A stretch of 64,000 bases of DNA from Thermoanaerobacterium sp. PSU-2 (GTDB taxonomy: Bacteria; Bacillota; Thermoanaerobacteria; Thermoanaerobacterales; Thermoanaerobacteraceae): contig NZ_MSQD01000011.1 in NCBI RefSeq assembly GCF_002102475.1, positions 29,369 through 93,368 on the forward strand, given 5' to 3'. The notes beneath the pieces were generated by a model. It saw only the letters and a program-made list of their open reading frames with translations. It had not been told where the DNA came from and ran no database searches. This document shows, piece after piece, positions 1 through 8,894 of the stretch. Positions within the stretch are counted from its first letter, which is position 1, and every line of letters starts with the position of its first letter. A program made the position numbers and the translations under genes.

Positions 1-619
1 ATTTAGAATAAGGTTTACAAATAAATCAACGGATAAATAAATTATTTAAACTATCACCCCTTTCACTGGATAATAAACAATTTCATACTTACAAATATAA
101 CCAAGAAACTAAAAGTATAATTTAATAATGTAAGTTTTTAACTTTTTATTGGACAACAATATACTATGTTGTAAAAAAGAAAACCTACATAATTGACAAT
201 TAAAAATAAAATAGAAAAAGTTCATATTTAATTTCAATAATTGCCTTAAATTTTGTATATTATCATATTAAATTCGATCCTAAATATCATTCTAAATTTA
301 ACAGTTAATTAAAATATTTTATTAACTTGTTAATATACACCTTTTATAAAATTTTTATTATCCTCCATTCTTACTAATTATATTTTTTAAAAATTTCTAT
401 TTTGCAAATGCTAACAATTATCTTCTCATATTCCTTTATATATTTTATATTCGACGTCAATTAAAAAAATCCTTCTTTTTTAATCCTAATTTATTAAAAA
501 TTTTTATTAACTTTTTGCTCTTTCAACTTTCATATCTATTATAACATAAGTAACAATTAAAATCGAGAATTTCCAAATCATTTTATAATATAATAATTAA
601 ATAATTATTTTTTATTAAT
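1..619. other. AT-rich intergenic stretch, no gene seen
   Basis: I see no convincing reading frame, RNA gene or strong hairpin here. Positions 52-65 read, on the minus strand, TGAAAGGGGTGATA. The same 14-mer occurs at 19977-19990 in the leader of the sugar-binding lipoprotein gene. This may mean that the first bases are the leader of another minus-strand gene lying just left of the window, but that is inference only. Confidence 0.6.
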
Positions 620-841
620 CTATATATCTTCATATTCCTCAAAGTCATACACATTGCCGTTTTCTATATCTTTTAATCCTCTTTCTATAGATTCCATCAA
701 TTCTTTATCATTAAGTATTTCATCGTCTTCTGCTTCATCCTTTAATTTTAAAAATTCTATAAAATCAATCACTTCTGCGATCTTATCTTCAGGCAACTCT
801 TCAATAATGTCCAATACCTTCTTCTTCAAAGTATTATCCAT
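620..841 (-). CDS. small antitoxin-like protein (DUF2281-like)
   Basis: This is a 73-residue, very acidic, helical protein. Its N-terminus (VLDIIEELPEDKIAEVIDFI, about residues 9-28) resembles the short DUF2281/antitoxin-type proteins that often sit beside RelE/ParE or PIN toxins. No toxin gene is adjacent: about 600 bases of non-coding DNA follow and uxuB lies on the other side. The ATG start is preferred over a GTG four codons upstream because it gives a normal family N-terminus, but the ribosome binding site (GTGGTG) is weak. It may be a solitary antitoxin or a protein of unrelated role. Confidence 0.55.
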   Translation of the reverse strand: MDNTLKKKVLDIIEELPEDKIAEVIDFIEFLKLKDEAEDDEILNDKELMESIERGLKDIENGNVYDFEEYEDI

Positions 842-891
842 TTTCAACACCACTGTTATTATTATTTTCTTTTATTATAATTTATTTTTCC

Positions 892-928
892 TCAAATAAA
901 AAGTGCAGAAGAAATGTCCTCTGCACTA
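892..928 (-). terminator. Rho-independent terminator after uxuB
   Basis: The stem AGTGCAGA/TCTGCACT (902-909 with 920-927) is followed on the minus strand by a T-rich run. It lies just after the uxuB stop codon and closes the second uronate transcription unit. Confidence 0.85.
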
Positions 929-939
929 TCCATCCTATT

Positions 940-2556
940 TTAGCATTCAAGGTATTTTTTAAGGGTATTTCTCACTGCGCCGGTATCAGATATAAGCTCT
1001 TTAAAATAGCCTTCTATCATTTCGCCTAATCCTGCTTCGTATAAATCGAGTCCAAATATTTGCTTGTTTGATAAAATCGGTCTTAGGTTGTCCTTAACTG
1101 ATTCTCCGTCCCCAAGCTTTATATTTGACACATGGGATTTCAAATCATTTAAAAGCGGATCTGGGCTTAGTGCCATTTCATTGCCGTTATCATCAATACC
1201 CATCAAATACCTGCACCATCCTGCTATGACTAACGGTATATACTTTAAGCTTTTTACATCAAGATCGCTTCTTTGCATGTATGATTTTATCGTCTCTCCA
1301 AACCTTATGCCCATCTTTTGCGATGTGTCTGTGGCAATTCTCTGAGGTGTATCAGGCATGTACGGATTTGGCAGCCTTACTTCGATTACTTCTTTTATGA
1401 ATTCTTCTGGGTCAAGCACTTTAGGATTTATGACAACAGGCATGCCTTCTACATATCCCACTTTTTCAACAAGCTTTTTAAGACAACTATCTTTCATCTC
1501 ATCAGCAATCGTCTTGTAATTCAAAAGGCATCCGTATATAGCCAATGCTGTGTGAAGCGGATTTAGGCATGTGGTGACTTTCATCCTTTCGACTTTTTCT
1601 ACGGTTTCTTTATCAGTTAAGATGACCCCAGCTTCTTCTAATTTCATTCGCCCATTTGGAAATTTGTCTTCTATGACAAGGTATTGAGCTCTTTCCGCAT
1701 TAACAAAAGGCGCAATTACGGTATTTTTCGAAGTTGTTATTATGTCCATATCCTCTAAGCCACTGTCTTCAAGAGATTTCTTGACTATCTCATGTGGCCT
1801 TGGAACGATTTTATCAATCATACTAAGCGGGAAAGAAACCTTCGATGGATCGTTTAAGTATTTAATAAATCCATCTTCCACATAACCTTTCTTCGACCAT
1901 TCCTCTGCTATAGTCATCACTGCACTTTTAAGTCTTTCGCCATTTCCAGAAAAGTTATCAAGGCTTACAAGTGCCAATGGATGCCCACCTGCTTTGTACC
2001 TTGAATAAACCAGAGATGTAAGCTTTGACACTACGTTTTTCGGCCTTTCAGGACCTGCCTCAATGTCTTCTGTGACTTCTTTTATAAAATTGCCTGAGAA
2101 ATCTTTAAGATTATAGCCTTTCTCTGTTATTGTCATGCTTACTATCTGCAATGATTGATTTTTGAAGATGTCGTTTAATTTAACCCATTGAGCTTCGTTT
2201 GATGGATCTGCCATTACAATATCGGCAATGCTTCCTACGACTTCTTTTTCCAGTGTGCCATCGGCATTCATGATGACTCTCAATCCCAAATTGTCGTAAG
2301 GCTTATATATTTTCTCAGAGACTTCAAAATCGTAAGATTCAACTGCAATTATTCCTGTGTCTATAAGATCTTTGTTCAAGAGGGTTTGCATAAGCATTGC
2401 TATAAACCCTCTGAATATGTTGCCTGCACCAAAGTGAATCCATGTAGGCCTTTTCGCTGTAACATCGATCATCTTTTCTACGTCAAACTTTGGAAGCTTT
2501 ATGCCTGCATCTTCCCATTTTTTTCTATCTTTTAGCTCAGCCCTTCTTAATTTCAT
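940..2556 (-). CDS. uxuB: D-fructuronate reductase (D-mannonate oxidoreductase)
   Basis: The 538-residue protein belongs to the zinc-independent mannitol dehydrogenase/long-chain polyol dehydrogenase family. The N-terminal dinucleotide-binding segment WIHFGAGNIFRGF is at residues 39-51. VSLDNFSGNG and the late LNPLHTALA segment (the catalytic Asn/His region of the family) are also present. The expected reaction is NADH-dependent reduction of D-fructuronate to D-mannonate in the cytoplasm. Length fits the longer Firmicute/Thermotoga UxuB type. It is the last gene of the unit that includes uxaE, which can supply fructuronate. The next enzyme, mannonate dehydratase UxuA, is not in the window. 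A second member of the family (uxaB) lies in the neighbouring unit, so fructuronate rather than tagaturonate specificity is an assignment by subtype and context. A strong GAGGGGGATT site precedes the ATG. Confidence 0.87.
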   Translation of the reverse strand: MKLRRAELKDRKKWEDAGIKLPKFDVEKMIDVTAKRPTWIHFGAGNIFRGFIAMLMQTLLNKDLIDTGIIAVESYDFEVSEKIYKPYDNLGLRVIMNADGTLEKEVVGSIADIVMADPSNEAQWVKLNDIFKNQSLQIVSMTITEKGYNLKDFSGNFIKEVTEDIEAGPERPKNVVSKLTSLVYSRYKAGGHPLALVSLDNFSGNGERLKSAVMTIAEEWSKKGYVEDGFIKYLNDPSKVSFPLSMIDKIVPRPHEIVKKSLEDSGLEDMDIITTSKNTVIAPFVNAERAQYLVIEDKFPNGRMKLEEAGVILTDKETVEKVERMKVTTCLNPLHTALAIYGCLLNYKTIADEMKDSCLKKLVEKVGYVEGMPVVINPKVLDPEEFIKEVIEVRLPNPYMPDTPQRIATDTSQKMGIRFGETIKSYMQRSDLDVKSLKYIPLVIAGWCRYLMGIDDNGNEMALSPDPLLNDLKSHVSNIKLGDGESVKDNLRPILSNKQIFGLDLYEAGLGEMIEGYFKELISDTGAVRNTLKKYLEC

Positions 2557-2574
2557 AAATTAATCCCCCTCATA

Positions 2575-3975
2575 TTAATCCTGCTGCCATTCGGTGTGGA
2601 ATATTCCATCCATGTCAATCCTCTTGTAAGTGTGTGCACCAAAGAAATCCCTCTGCCCTTGTATCAAATTAGCAGGAAGGTTTTCCTCCGACATGCTGTA
2701 GAAATAGTCAAGAGAAGCATTTACTGTAAGCATCGGGATATAATTGTCCTTAGCAAGCTTTGTCACCTTCTTAACTGCATCTATTTTTTCTTCTAAGAAT
2801 TTCACAGATTTCGCGTCAAGAAGCAAGTTATCATTGTCTTCTGAGATTATCTCCATCAAAAAGTCCAGAAGCCTTGCCCTTATGATGCAACCACCTTTCC
2901 AGATTCTCAAAACTTCTTTTAAATCTATGCCGTAACCATAGACTTTTGACGCCTCTGATATAAGCCACATGCCTTGCGAAAATGATGAAAATACTGAGAA
3001 CAACAGCGCATTTTTCAAATCTTCTACGACTTCGTCTTTATTTAAGGCATTTTCAGGATAGTTTCTATTGACCATTTTCGAAAGCTTTACCCTGTCATCT
3101 TTAAAGAAGGAAAGAGTTCTGCCGACAACAGCAAGATTTAAAGATGGCGTAGGAATGCCTAAATCAAGAGACGTCTCTGCGGTCCACTTGCCTGTTCCCT
3201 TTTGCTCTGCTTCATCAAGTATGAGCTCTACCAAAGGCTTACCTGTCTTGTCGTCTTTGTGCTTCATTATCTTATAAGATATTTCCATCAAGAATGAATT
3301 AAGCTCTCCGTTATTCCACTTCTCGAAAATATCTCCGATTTCTTCACTGGTAAGCTTTAAGACTTTTCTCATTACGTCGTACACTTCTGATATTGACTGC
3401 ATTATAGCGTATTCTATTCCATTGTGCACCATCTTTACAAAGTGCCCTGCAGAATCATTGCCAACATATGTGCAGCATTCTCCAGAATCAGTCTTTGCTG
3501 CTATCTTAAGAAGCAACTCCTTTACCATTTCATAAGCTTCTTTTGTTCCGCCAGGCATAAGTGACGGTCCATTTAATGCGCCAAATTCTCCGCCAGATAC
3601 ACCCATGCCTAAGTAATGTATTCCTTTGTCCTTTAGCTCTTTTATCCTTCTGTCAGTATCTTTAAAGTACGAATTACCGCCGTCTATTATGAGGTCTCCT
3701 TCATCAAGGTATGGCAAAAGCTCATGAATCACGTCATCTACTGGCTTTCCCGCCTTCACCATGAGTATTATCTTCCTGGGCTTTTCCAAAGACTCAACGA
3801 ATGACTTTATGTCGTAGTACGGATAGATTTTCTCATCCTTTACTTTCTCTTTAACGAATTTTTCAGTCGTCTCATGTGATCTGTTGTAACCAGACAGGCT
3901 GTAACCTTTTCTGGCTATGTTTAAAGCTAAATTCTGTCCCATTACTGCAAGGCCTATCAATCCTATATTGTTCAT
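2575..3975 (-). CDS. gnd: 6-phosphogluconate dehydrogenase, decarboxylating
   Basis: This is a 466-residue, full-length 6PGDH. It shows the N-terminal NADP motif GLAVMGQNLALNIARKG, the substrate segment SAGHFVKMVHNGIEYA with its catalytic lysine, and the family signature ILDEAEQKGTGKW. It oxidises and decarboxylates 6-phosphogluconate to ribulose-5-phosphate with NADP. The ATG at 3975 is chosen because GGAGG sits just upstream; a TTG five codons earlier would overlap that site. It lies four genes downstream of uxaE and directly after an FGGY gluconokinase-like gene, so the local role is probably catabolism of gluconate rather than the general oxidative pentose-phosphate pathway. No glucose-6-phosphate dehydrogenase gene is nearby. 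Confidence 0.95.
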   Translation of the reverse strand: MNNIGLIGLAVMGQNLALNIARKGYSLSGYNRSHETTEKFVKEKVKDEKIYPYYDIKSFVESLEKPRKIILMVKAGKPVDDVIHELLPYLDEGDLIIDGGNSYFKDTDRRIKELKDKGIHYLGMGVSGGEFGALNGPSLMPGGTKEAYEMVKELLLKIAAKTDSGECCTYVGNDSAGHFVKMVHNGIEYAIMQSISEVYDVMRKVLKLTSEEIGDIFEKWNNGELNSFLMEISYKIMKHKDDKTGKPLVELILDEAEQKGTGKWTAETSLDLGIPTPSLNLAVVGRTLSFFKDDRVKLSKMVNRNYPENALNKDEVVEDLKNALLFSVFSSFSQGMWLISEASKVYGYGIDLKEVLRIWKGGCIIRARLLDFLMEIISEDNDNLLLDAKSVKFLEEKIDAVKKVTKLAKDNYIPMLTVNASLDYFYSMSEENLPANLIQGQRDFFGAHTYKRIDMDGIFHTEWQQD

Positions 3976-3993
3976 TTCTCTTACCTCCAATTT

Positions 3994-5478
3994 TTATAGT
4001 TTGTTGTGAACCTCAAATAAGTTTTTAAGATCTCTTGTCATAAGCTTAAAGAATTGAAATCCCTTTTCATACTGCTGTACCTTTTCCTCTTGAGGCATAA
4101 ACACTTTCTTAGTCTTCACCATCTTGTAAGTTGCCTCTAATACATCTTTATAGACTCCTAATGCACAAAATCCCAACAAAGCCGAGCCTAAAAGCTCAGG
4201 TTCTTCCACATTTGACACCTTTATAGGCAGTCCCAATACAGATGAGAAAATTTCCATCCAAAGCTCAGAGTTTGTACCACCACCTCCAGCTCTTATCTCT
4301 TTTATATTTATATTATTGTCTTTTACTGCCTCAAAAAGCATTCTCAATGAATATGCAACGCCTTCTAAACCTGCTTTTATCAAATGCCCTTTTGTGTGAC
4401 TGTTTTTCAATCCAAAATAGACGCCAGAAGCTATGTTGCCAATTTCTTTGTCCCTCTCTCCTGTGATATAAGGCAGGAAAAACAGATTGGACGTATCAGC
4501 ACTTAATGCTTCCTTTGTCAATTCATCATAACTCATGTTAAAGATATTGTCTCTAAGCCACCTTAAAATTATGCCTGCATTGTTGATGGCCGCTCCTACA
4601 AACCACTTTCCTGATGAAAGGTAGTAAGTTTGAAGCCTCATTAAATCTTCTTTATCTAAAACGGCTTCTGGATACGCAACTCTAAACATTCCTGTTGTGC
4701 CTATGTTTATTGCACCAACTCCATCGTCAAATGCTCCAATGCCTATTCCTACAGCGCCACCATCGTACACGCCAGGCAGCAGCTTTACATCCCCATTCAA
4801 CCCTAAAAGCTCTTTCGATTTGTCGGGAAGGTCAGCTAAAATCACATCTGAAGGCACAATCTCAGGAAGCCTATCCTCGTCTATGCCTAAGGCACCAAGT
4901 GAGTAGCTATCCCATTTAAGGGTATTTATATTCATCATTCCTGTGGCAGATGATATGCTAGGTTCTGTATACGGCTTATTTAAAAGCTTTGATATGATGT
5001 AGTCTTTTGAGCTTAAAAAGTATTTTGATCTTTCAAAAATATCTCTTCTCTTTCTCTTAAGCCAATATATTTTAAAAAGCGGCGCATGGAACGTAGGAGC
5101 AAATCCAGTCCTCTTGTACATCTCATTTACGTCAATATCGTTTAGCAATTCTTCGTAAGTTTCTTTCGACCTTGTATCAAGAAGCGTCATTATGCCTGTC
5201 AATGGCTCTAAATTCTCATCGACAGGTACAAGGCCAAACATGTACGTAGACGGTATGACAAGCGAAATCGCATTCTCATAGCCTTTCGACGCTTCTTTAG
5301 CCGCTTTTACAAAAGTAGAAAACAAGACTTCAGGATCGTGTTCCGCTTTCCCGTCGTCGCCTTTAAAAAGTGGTATCTCGCACCTATAAAGGCTTAGCAC
5401 ATTTCCTTCCTTGTCTACGACACCTGCTTTAAGATTTGTGGTGCCTATATCTATACAAAGAGCTAATCCCCTATCCAT
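3994..5478 (-). CDS. gntK: FGGY-family sugar kinase, probably gluconokinase
   Basis: The 494-residue protein is a full FGGY carbohydrate kinase. It has the N-terminal phosphate-binding motif CIDIGTTNLKAGVVD, a second ATP-domain segment INIGTTGMFRVAY, and the C-terminal adenosine motif IRAGGGGTNSELW. Family members phosphorylate open-chain polyols, ketoses or aldonates. Its position immediately before gnd, in a cluster resembling the Thermotoga uxaE neighbourhood (which also carries a gluconate kinase), points to D-gluconate to 6-phosphogluconate. Substrate assignment is contextual: FGGY kinases cannot be resolved by motif alone, and a keto-sugar kinase is possible. It starts at an ATG with TGGAGG upstream and is separated from gnd by about 18 bases. 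Confidence 0.78.
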   Translation of the reverse strand: MDRGLALCIDIGTTNLKAGVVDKEGNVLSLYRCEIPLFKGDDGKAEHDPEVLFSTFVKAAKEASKGYENAISLVIPSTYMFGLVPVDENLEPLTGIMTLLDTRSKETYEELLNDIDVNEMYKRTGFAPTFHAPLFKIYWLKRKRRDIFERSKYFLSSKDYIISKLLNKPYTEPSISSATGMMNINTLKWDSYSLGALGIDEDRLPEIVPSDVILADLPDKSKELLGLNGDVKLLPGVYDGGAVGIGIGAFDDGVGAINIGTTGMFRVAYPEAVLDKEDLMRLQTYYLSSGKWFVGAAINNAGIILRWLRDNIFNMSYDELTKEALSADTSNLFFLPYITGERDKEIGNIASGVYFGLKNSHTKGHLIKAGLEGVAYSLRMLFEAVKDNNINIKEIRAGGGGTNSELWMEIFSSVLGLPIKVSNVEEPELLGSALLGFCALGVYKDVLEATYKMVKTKKVFMPQEEKVQQYEKGFQFFKLMTRDLKNLFEVHNKL

Positions 5479-5493
5479 ATTAATCCTCCACGA

Positions 5494-6474
5494 CTATAAT
5501 TTTATCACTCCGTCAGGCTCTTGACCATTCAATACTTTCTCTATGTCTGATACAACTTTGTCGCCCATGCCTTTTAAGCATTCTCTTGTGTAAGCAGATA
5601 TGTGAGGCGTTATCACCACATTCTCATATTTCAAAAGTGGATGATTCTCGTCTATAGGCTCGTTTTCTACAACGTCTAATCCAACACCTGCCACTTTTCC
5701 ATCGTCGAGAGCTTTCATCAAAGCCTCGTTGTCTATAAGCTCCCCTCTGGCTGTATCTACAATGTAGACACCGTCTTTCATCATAGAAAATTGCTTAAAT
5801 GATAGCATGTGGTAATTGCCTTTATTAAGAGATGCATTTAAGGATATCATGTCTGCTGCTTTTAAAAGTTCTTCTAATGTCTCTACAGGCTCAGCACCTC
5901 TTTCACGTATCAAACCAGATGGCACGTACGGGTCGTAAGCTATAACTTTTGCATTAAACCCATACCTGAGTATTTCACAAACTCTGCTGCCTATATTGCC
6001 AATACCTATTATTCCTATGACTTTGTCCCTTAGCTCTGCACCCATGAAGCTGGCTCTTTCACTCCACTTGCCATCTTTTACTTTTAATGAAGCTGCTCTT
6101 ACTTTTCTAACAACATCAAGAAGCAATGTAACTGCCGATTCTGCTACAGCTTCTCTTTCAACATACCCATCGACTTTTGTGACGTATGTGCCTTTCTCTT
6201 GAGCACTTTTTATATCGATATTATCATACCCAATGCCATGCCTTGTAATAAGCAGCGTCTCATCCTTGTGCTCAAAAAACTCTTTATCGTAGTAAGGTTT
6301 GACGCTGGCTACAATGATAGAATATCCCATAAGCTTCTCTGCCAGTTCTTTGCCGTGCATGTCGTAAGGAAATTGAAATCTGTCAACTTCCCCAAACTTT
6401 TTTAACTTCTCCAAATGCTCAGGAAAGTTCCTGCCAAAACTGCTGGAATTTACAATCGCTATTTTCACACCCAT
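5494..6474 (-). CDS. D-isomer-specific 2-hydroxyacid dehydrogenase
   Basis: This is a 326-residue NAD(P)-dependent 2-hydroxyacid dehydrogenase. The Rossmann motif GIIGIGNIGSRV lies near residue 150. The three catalytic positions of the family are visible: Arg in DTARGELID, Glu in VENEPID, and His in TPHISAYT. The reaction is reversible reduction of a 2-keto acid to a D-2-hydroxy acid. Between a gluconokinase and uxaE, a 2-keto-aldonate substrate such as 2-ketogluconate is the most natural guess, which would feed gluconate to the next two enzymes. Other possibilities are glycerate, phosphoglycerate or another aldonate. A strong AGGAGG precedes the ATG. Confidence 0.8.
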   Translation of the reverse strand: MGVKIAIVNSSSFGRNFPEHLEKLKKFGEVDRFQFPYDMHGKELAEKLMGYSIIVASVKPYYDKEFFEHKDETLLITRHGIGYDNIDIKSAQEKGTYVTKVDGYVEREAVAESAVTLLLDVVRKVRAASLKVKDGKWSERASFMGAELRDKVIGIIGIGNIGSRVCEILRYGFNAKVIAYDPYVPSGLIRERGAEPVETLEELLKAADMISLNASLNKGNYHMLSFKQFSMMKDGVYIVDTARGELIDNEALMKALDDGKVAGVGLDVVENEPIDENHPLLKYENVVITPHISAYTRECLKGMGDKVVSDIEKVLNGQEPDGVIKL

Positions 6475-6492
6475 TTTTTCTCCTCCTAAGAT

Positions 6493-7941
6493 TTATTTTT
6501 CATAGAATATTTCTTTCAAATGGTTTTCTATGTTATCAGAAACCATTTTATAATGTTCTTCTTCATAATCGTAAAGCATGTCTTTAATCTCTTTTCCCTT
6601 TAAGTCAAGCAAAACACCAAAGGATATGTGAAAAAGCTGCTTTATCTCTGGTCTAATCATAAATTCTGGATTATCAAGCTCAGGTTCATCTTTAAAGTCA
6701 TCCTTTTTAATCAAAACCTTGTACGATTTTTTGCTTTCTTCCAGATTTGATAAAGCTATCTTGTAAAGTTCTCTGTAGAACTCCTTGTCAGATTTGTAAA
6801 TGAGATTTACAGCCTGTAGCCAACTTGTGCCAGACGTCTTTATGTGAAAATTCTTCTCAGTTGTCTGGCTAAATACCTTGTAAATGCTAAACTTATCGCT
6901 GCCTGAATGTAAGCTAAGCTTATAACCGCCTATTAACTTCGTAAGATCGTAATGTTTTTTAAGCTCTCTTTCAAATTCATTTACATCTCCTACGTAGTCA
7001 ATGGCCTTTTCAAATTCCCCAGGAAATTTAGGTGCAATGCTAAAAAAGTCGATGCCATTCCGATGGAGATACTCTGCTACAAAAAGGTGATCCTCCAAAG
7101 TCGTCACTTTTCCGCCTTCATCGATGGAGATTTCAAGGTCAAAGTCGTTAAGTTTTTCTTTTAAGATGTCATTTACTTTCTCCACAAACTTCATTGCAGT
7201 TTCATAGGCTACAGCAGACTTTAAAAGCTCGTCTTCTAAGACTAAATGACCACCAAAACCCACATTTAGAGATTTGCCTGAAAAGTCTTCCACAATCTTT
7301 CTGCTTACATCTGACAATGTTTCTGCCTTTTCTTTGATTTCTGATGGCGTAGCACCGCTTACATCAAAAAGCTGTTCACTTAAGTCCAGCGTGTACATGG
7401 TGTAACCGGCATCTATGCCTTCTAAAAGGTACTTCTCATCCTTTATATGGTCTGCATCAGCCCCATAATGGCCTATATATCCTGTCTCCAAAACACCTAA
7501 CACTACTTTTAAAAGCACATCTTTAAAGTCCCTGTTTGTCTTTACAAGCTCTCTTGGGGATTGCTGCACCAAAATAGGGAATACATTGAATTTTTTTAAA
7601 GCATCAAGCTGTGCTGCCGTCGCCATCCCAAGCCTGTCACCTGTGCCAAATGAGGCATTTTCCCTGCATATAGTAGGCCCTATGTGAAACCTGCCGTTTA
7701 ATGTCACATAGTTATCGAAGGTAAAAGGATAAACATTAAATTGGAGGCTGTCGCTTATTTTCTTATTCTCTGAAAAGTATGGTTCTTTAAGCTTCAACTC
7801 GTCATTAGACAGTATGCCGATCATTTTTTCCTTTTGCTTTTTCACTACAAATATATATGTGTTTTCACCAAGCTTCCTTAAAGAATCTGGATATATCTGA
7901 AACCCGCTTTCTTTAAGCACAGATGATACATTTCCAACCAT
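6493..7941 (-). CDS. uxaE: D-tagaturonate epimerase
   Basis: The 482-residue protein resembles UxaE, the tagaturonate epimerase described from Thermotoga maritima, which interconverts D-tagaturonate and D-fructuronate. Visible family segments include RFHIGPTICRENASFGTGDRLG near the N-terminal third, a histidine/aspartate-rich GHYGADADHIKDE, SIDEGGKVTTLEDHL, and GGYKLSLHSGSDKFSIY. These carry many potential metal ligands (His, Asp, Glu), consistent with a metal-dependent TIM-barrel epimerase. The family context is also conserved: regulator, gluconate kinase and gnd nearby. Functionally it joins the galacturonate branch (uxaC, uxaB, uxaA) to the fructuronate branch (uxuB). No signal peptide; cytosolic. 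Confidence 0.83.
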   Translation of the reverse strand: MVGNVSSVLKESGFQIYPDSLRKLGENTYIFVVKKQKEKMIGILSNDELKLKEPYFSENKKISDSLQFNVYPFTFDNYVTLNGRFHIGPTICRENASFGTGDRLGMATAAQLDALKKFNVFPILVQQSPRELVKTNRDFKDVLLKVVLGVLETGYIGHYGADADHIKDEKYLLEGIDAGYTMYTLDLSEQLFDVSGATPSEIKEKAETLSDVSRKIVEDFSGKSLNVGFGGHLVLEDELLKSAVAYETAMKFVEKVNDILKEKLNDFDLEISIDEGGKVTTLEDHLFVAEYLHRNGIDFFSIAPKFPGEFEKAIDYVGDVNEFERELKKHYDLTKLIGGYKLSLHSGSDKFSIYKVFSQTTEKNFHIKTSGTSWLQAVNLIYKSDKEFYRELYKIALSNLEESKKSYKVLIKKDDFKDEPELDNPEFMIRPEIKQLFHISFGVLLDLKGKEIKDMLYDYEEEHYKMVSDNIENHLKEIFYEK

Positions 7942-7973
7942 TTCTCATCTCTCCTTTCAAATCGAAAAACATG

Positions 7974-8738
7974 CTAATTAGCCAAATCTATTACAACATG
8001 ATTTTTCAAATCATCTATCACGTCCATGTTTTGCACTCCTGACGTTATAACCCTATCAACATCACCTATATTGCAAAATGACACCATAGCATCTTTGCCA
8101 AATTTACTGCTGTCGACGACGACAATCGATGTTCTTGAAGATCCAATCATAGACCTTTTGACTTCTGCCTCAAAGATATCAGACGTGGTAAATCCCTTTT
8201 CTAACGACACTCCTGCTGCTGCGAGGAAGGCAATGTCAGCATTGTACTTTTTTACGTACTCTACAGCATCTGGACCTATCAAAGAATAATTGACGTTTTT
8301 AAGATTTCCGCCTGTCACGTGTAAAGTTATATTTGTGTTTCTTGCAAGTTCGGCAGCTATGTTAAGTCCATTTGTTATAACTGTGATGTTCTTTAAGCCT
8401 TTGTAGTTAATATACCGTGCTAACTGATAAGTAGTAGACCCTGCATCAAGAAAAATGCTCATTCCCTCTTTAATCGCATCTATTGCTTTATTGGCTATCT
8501 TCTCTTTTTCTTCGATGTTTTCTTCCATCCTGAATAAAAGTGGAGGAACAACGATGTTTTTCTTCAGCACGCCACCGCCGTAGTTTCTCTCTATAAACCC
8601 TTCTTTTTCAAGCTCATCTAAGTCTCGCCTTATGGTCTCATCTGACACTTGAAACATCTCACAAAGCTCTGATACTTTCACAGATTTTTCCTTCATGAGT
8701 ATTTCTTTTATCTTATTTCTTCTCGTGGAAGCCAGCAT
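7974..8738 (-). CDS. DeoR-family transcriptional regulator
   Basis: The 254-residue protein has a classical DeoR helix-turn-helix at the N-terminus (KVSELCEMFQVSDETIRRDL, roughly residues 20-39) and a DeoR C-terminal sugar-phosphate sensor domain with FLDAGSTTYQLARYI and VVVDSSKFG. The ATG at 8738 is chosen over one nine codons upstream because AGGATGG sits six bases before it. It is the first gene of the unit that continues to uxuB and has its own promoter, so it probably autoregulates and controls uxaE-uxuB in response to a phosphorylated intermediate such as 6-phosphogluconate. The ligand is inference. Confidence 0.88.
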   Translation of the reverse strand: MLASTRRNKIKEILMKEKSVKVSELCEMFQVSDETIRRDLDELEKEGFIERNYGGGVLKKNIVVPPLLFRMEENIEEKEKIANKAIDAIKEGMSIFLDAGSTTYQLARYINYKGLKNITVITNGLNIAAELARNTNITLHVTGGNLKNVNYSLIGPDAVEYVKKYNADIAFLAAAGVSLEKGFTTSDIFEAEVKRSMIGSSRTSIVVVDSSKFGKDAMVSFCNIGDVDRVITSGVQNMDVIDDLKNHVVIDLAN

Positions 8739-8819
8739 ATGACACCATCCTATACAAATTATCATCTATCTTAAACTCATCATTATTATCAAAAAGAACG
8801 AATAACTTTTTCTAACTCT

Positions 8820-8848
8820 ATATTAACATATATTCGACGTAAAACCAA
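8820..8848 (-). promoter_or_regulatory. Probable sigma-A promoter of the DeoR-uxaE-uxuB unit
   Basis: On the minus strand TTGGTT (8843-8848) and TAATAT (8820-8825) are separated by 17 bases, about 75 bases before the regulator start codon. It separates this unit from the preceding uxaB-to-isomerase genes. Confidence 0.5.
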
Positions 8849-8894
8849 CAATTCCTCCTCAAAATCCAAAAATTTTTGTGTGGTTTTTGTGGAA

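Noticed and set aside
447..8840. ATATTCGACGT shared by the left intergenic region (447-457) and the DeoR promoter region (about 8829-8840) as a DeoR operator
   Set aside because: An 11-base match is expected by chance in a window this size, and no palindrome or tandem repeat supports it.
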